DNA from: Actinia tenebrosa | Lineage: Eukaryota; Cnidaria; Anthozoa; Actiniaria; Actiniidae | Assembly (NCBI RefSeq): GCF_009602425.1 | Contig: NW_022261625.1 | Location: 32,375 to 96,374 of the forward strand | Length of the DNA: 64,000 nucleotides | Reading direction: 5' to 3' | Shown: positions 60,936 to 64,000 of the stretch, one piece after another | Layout of the letters: every line of letters begins with the position of its first letter | Position numbering within the stretch: position 1 is the stretch's first letter | Translations under genes and position numbers: made by a program | The notes under the pieces: model-generated | Databases searched by the model: none | Told to the model about the DNA's origin: nothing | The model's input: the letters and a program-made list of their open reading frames with translations, nothing else

Positions 60936-63619
60936 GTTGTGATATCAGCACAACTGTTATCAACTGAATAAATCCTAAAGAAATCAAGATCTGAACCCAT
61001 GTCTGAAAATAAATATTTAATGAACGTTAATTCTATCGATAGTAAAAGAGTAGTGTGTGGACTGGGAAGCATCCTTGCTGTGTAGTGAAAGTCTGTGAAA
61101 GGAAACCCTCTTCTTTTCTCTACCAGGGGCCACAGAGCACCCTTAAAAGTGAAGGGGCTAAGGTTAGAAAATATGAGAGACTAGTATGGGAAAAGTCAAA
61201 GGATATTTACGTAAATCCTCTATTTAGCCCCCTCCCCCCCCCCCTTTTAAAGGAAAAAATTTGTTAAGCTCCCCCTCTCTTTTTAGCCCCCTCCCCTCCC
61301 CCTTCACAACTAAAGAATCACGTGGTAATGTACCAATGGAACATTTAATGATTGTTTAGAACATTTCGTTTTAGCTTGCTTTGTTAATGTTACTGTGTTT
61401 TAGTTTTGCTGCTCACAATAATCGTAAATTATACCTGAGAGACTAACACAGGTGAATCAAACAATAAAAATTCCATGTACATCACTACAGATTATGCGAG
61501 ATGGTCAATAGTAATGCTTCCGTGTTTTAGTTTTGCTGCTCACAATAATCGTAAATTATACCTGAGAGACTAACACAGGTGAATCAAACAATAAAAATTC
61601 CATGTACATCACTACAGATTATGCGAGATGGTCAATAGTAATGCTTCCGTTTAATCCTGAGTTACAATCATATTACATCCTGACAGCGTACAACTTACTG
61701 CGTTTCGACTAAATCAATAAGCCCCCCTCTCAATTAAGCCCACTCTCTCCAATAAGCCCCCCTCAAACGTGCCTGAACTAAATAAGCCGCCGGGGGGCTA
61801 AATAGAGGATTTACGGTATTCCATGGTGGAGGATAGAGTATTTCTTTTCTTTTTGAGAAGTTCTGTACTGTGAATTCTTGTATATCTATAATACTGACCG
61901 GCTTATTACGGTGTACATCTCCAGTATATTCGTCGTGCATATGATTTCTCTTTGGCAAGAGCATAGTAGGTCAAAGAAGGGAGTAAAGTAAAAGTGCTTA
62001 CCCATAGTTTGTCAAAGAGAATAGCCATCAAGGTGAACTGTATAACGGCATCAGCACTTGACACTTTCCATAACCAGAACACCAGCCAAGTAAAGCGATA
62101 GTTCAACACTTCTATCTGAAGATCCTTTCATATCGAAACAAGTAATTATGGTAAATAGTATAAACAAAGCTAACATAATTAAATCAAACAAGGGAGCATG
62201 TCGTACAATTATATTAAAATCATCGCCGTCAGACCTCTAATATAAGCGAACAATCCGCGTCAAGATAGGGGGAGGGGGGCGTTGACTGTACGCATAATTG
62301 TTTGGGCGGATAAATTTCGTTCGATGCCCATCTTTTAAAACGAGAAAAAGAACAGTTTGAATAATAAACGATGGAAGCTTTTTAATGTAAATTATACTCA
62401 CTTATTGAAACGTGCTCAGCTGCCCTTTCTGACACTTAAACACTCGAATGAGTTCTGATGTATACAGTATTATAATAAATGAAGAAAACTCTCTTGATTC
62501 CTTGGCCTACCACCTACTGTTTCTAGATAAACTTAAATCATTTAAACCTTCCTTTGATATTTAATTCCTTTTCATCTAAAAATATCTTGTGTGTAATTGG
62601 ATTATTGAATAAACAAAAACATCAAAGAGGGCCTGATGAAAAGATATGTAGTATTAGCATTTCATTTTTCCTCCGAGATTAACGTTACTGGTTGAATAAG
62701 ACAGAACCTGATGTAATGAAAACAACAGATTGATGTGATAGCAACAAGAAACTAATTCATGGAGAAACTTTTTCTTCCTTTTTCAGAGATCTTTTTTACT
62801 TACCTTGGGTATATTTGAATTTCTTGACTCAAAAAGCTGAACATAGGACCTTAGGTAGAAGTCCCATAGTGCACTCCTCATAATCAATTGAACAGTCGCT
62901 GCTACCATTCTTACCACCACCGCAGGTCGATTCCAGTGAACAAGTTGTTCTCCTTCACGTGAGCACTCGTTTAATATCGCCTTTCTGCCGAGTTCTTGAT
63001 CTCTAAAATCACTGCCAAAAGATACGACTCGAACTCGTTTTACAGGAGGAAAATGCCATAGAAATAGGGTACAAGCTGTTGCCATAAGTATCCCTCCGCA
63101 CATATCACTGAATGCGTCTATAAGATATCCGAACGAACCAAAGCCTGACTCGTAACTATTCTTTTTATCAGTTTGAGCACGAAATACCACGCCGTCCAAT
63201 ATGTCAAGTTGATAGCGAATCTCGTACAAAAGCACTCCTAGCCTTCGAACACAAAGACTGCCTGATATCATGCACTTTGCTGCTACTACAGCAGCAAATA
63301 AATGAACACCACTTATCAGGTTAGGAGTTACACCGGGAAAACTAGAAATTCCCATTCTTTCATCTGCCAGTTCCATCAAAGGAAGGTTGATATAATGACT
63401 GGTGTGATCCTGCATTCGTAGTTTGACAGTTTTGACTGGGAACATCATGTATTTAGCACTAGAGGCGTTATAAAGAGACCCGTGATCAGCTAACTCACCG
63501 AAAAAACTAAGATCCATCCACACGAAAAACGTAAAGAGGGAAAAAATAAAATAAAATCCGCAGCTTTCCTCACAGCCCCCCATGTTGATCGTCGTTGATG
63601 CTATATTGACATACGTCAT
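60889..63619 (-). CDS. CPES: Ceramide phosphoethanolamine synthase (CDP-alcohol phosphatidyltransferase fold)
   Basis: Exons 62804-63619, 62002-62115, 60889-61002, all in phase 0 (1044 nt, 347 aa). The CDP-alcohol phosphotransferase signature runs from D139: D139, D142-G143, R147, then G164, D168 and D172 (LDILDG...R, GYLIDAFSD). The four Asp bind metal. Phe replaces the usual Ala before Arg, and the spacer between R147 and G164 is longer than in choline/ethanolamine phosphotransferases. This variant and the leading GVTPNLIS block match what I remember of insect CPES, which transfers phosphoethanolamine from CDP-ethanolamine to ceramide in the Golgi lumen. Hydrophobic segments near residues 20-38, 100-120, 170-190 and in the last exon (WVQILISLGFIQLITVV) make it a multi-pass membrane protein. 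The start is the first ATG; MGGCEE 13 codons later is an alternative. Confidence 0.85.
61208..61818. mobile_element. TIR element with internal 127-bp duplication
   Basis: The left end TACGTAAATCCTCTATTTAG followed by CCCCC is mirrored at the right by GGGGGCTAAATAGAGGATTT and ACGGTA. Further AAGCCCCC-type blocks repeat inward. 611 bp, non-coding, wholly inside synthase intron 2 (61003-62001). Confidence 0.85.
61395..61648. repeat. 127-bp perfect tandem duplication
   Basis: A unit starting GTGTTTTAGTTTTGCTGCTC is repeated once immediately, with no differences seen between copies, inside the TIR element. Identity suggests a very recent event or an assembly duplication. Confidence 0.9.
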
Positions 63620-64000
63620 CAAATAGAAAAACTGCGCTTACTGTAACAATAATTTATTCTACTTTCCTTTTCCGACCTTTTCTCACGTCCTCGAAGAAAA
63701 CACACCGATTCTGTTCATATATTAACAGTTGATAGCAAGTGTCGACGATCGTCGATTCATTTCTCATTTGTCATTTCAACCGCTCAGAAATAAACGAGTC
63801 GCTTTGGCGTTATCACCGAGGAAGGAAACAGTGAAAAGGAGTGCGATCTGTCCTCTCGATGTATACTGAGCCGATCGGGTACAGTACCCTGTGGGACTGA
63901 TAATCGAGTGAAATGCAGTTGCTTTGTCTGAATTAACTTTTTTTAAATCTTTTGCCATCGGGCAAAAAAGGTTTTAAAAGCATTAGTAACGAAACAATAA
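63620..64000. other. Upstream flank of the synthase gene
   Basis: No supported gene. A 60-codon minus-strand open frame (63776-63958) has a composition and position better explained as 5' UTR or chance. The promoter should lie here, but no motif stands out. Confidence 0.4.

Noticed and set aside
63776-63958. Small minus-strand gene upstream of the synthase
   Set aside because: Only 60 codons, no recognised motif, and located where the synthase 5' region is expected.

Overview
The window looks like nuclear DNA of a non-bilaterian animal, most probably a cnidarian and within it an anthozoan. The genes are intron-rich with GT-AG splicing and AT-rich introns. They include a four-domain sodium-channel-like gene whose selectivity filter is not the bilaterian DEKA type, a Dispatched gene and an invertebrate-type ceramide phosphoethanolamine synthase. 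Short inverted-repeat elements, foldbacks and tRNA-derived SINE-like repeats are dense. Two N-runs sit inside minisatellites, and isolated ambiguous bases point to a draft assembly. The species cannot be fixed from the sequence alone.

Seven protein-coding genes were rebuilt by following splice sites and reading-frame phase. They are: (1) 918-8879 (+), a 1152-residue protein with two cadherin-like beta-sandwich domains, a RING-like finger, a TRAF-type finger and TPR helices; (2) 23995-9603 (-), a very large kinesin of about 3321 residues with an ungrouped/ARK-like motor and a coiled-coil tail encoded almost wholly by one 7.5-kb exon; (3) 37090-27477 (-), a 1607-residue voltage-gated channel of the Nav2-like type in 26 exons, filter D/E/E/T, with two introns bearing U12-type splice signals; (4) 44016-48138 (+), Dispatched, with one frame break that may be an assembly error; (5) 54658-48548 (-), a 704-residue EF-hand protein in 22 exons; (6) 55304-58842 (+), a BTB-BACK-Kelch protein; (7) 63619-60889 (-), ceramide phosphoethanolamine synthase.

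Layout: genes 1 and 2 are convergent, with poly(A) signals only about 36 bases apart. Genes 2 and 3 are co-oriented, with a 3.5-kb gene-poor gap. About 7 kb of mostly non-coding DNA separates the channel start from Dispatched; it holds three possible upstream exons in compatible phase. Dispatched and the EF-hand gene are tail to tail, 409 bp apart. The EF-hand and Kelch genes are head to head, 645 bp between start codons. The Kelch and synthase genes are convergent.

The genes do not form an obvious pathway. They cover membrane excitability (channel), Hedgehog release (Dispatched), sphingolipid head-group synthesis (synthase), Cul3-type ubiquitin ligation (Kelch), possible ubiquitin ligation (gene 1) and microtubule transport (kinesin). 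The most notable items are the unusual filter and conserved minor-spliceosome introns of the channel, the giant ungrouped kinesin, the unfamiliar domain mix of gene 1, and a set of small inverted-repeat element families, one of which sits inside the AT-AC intron.
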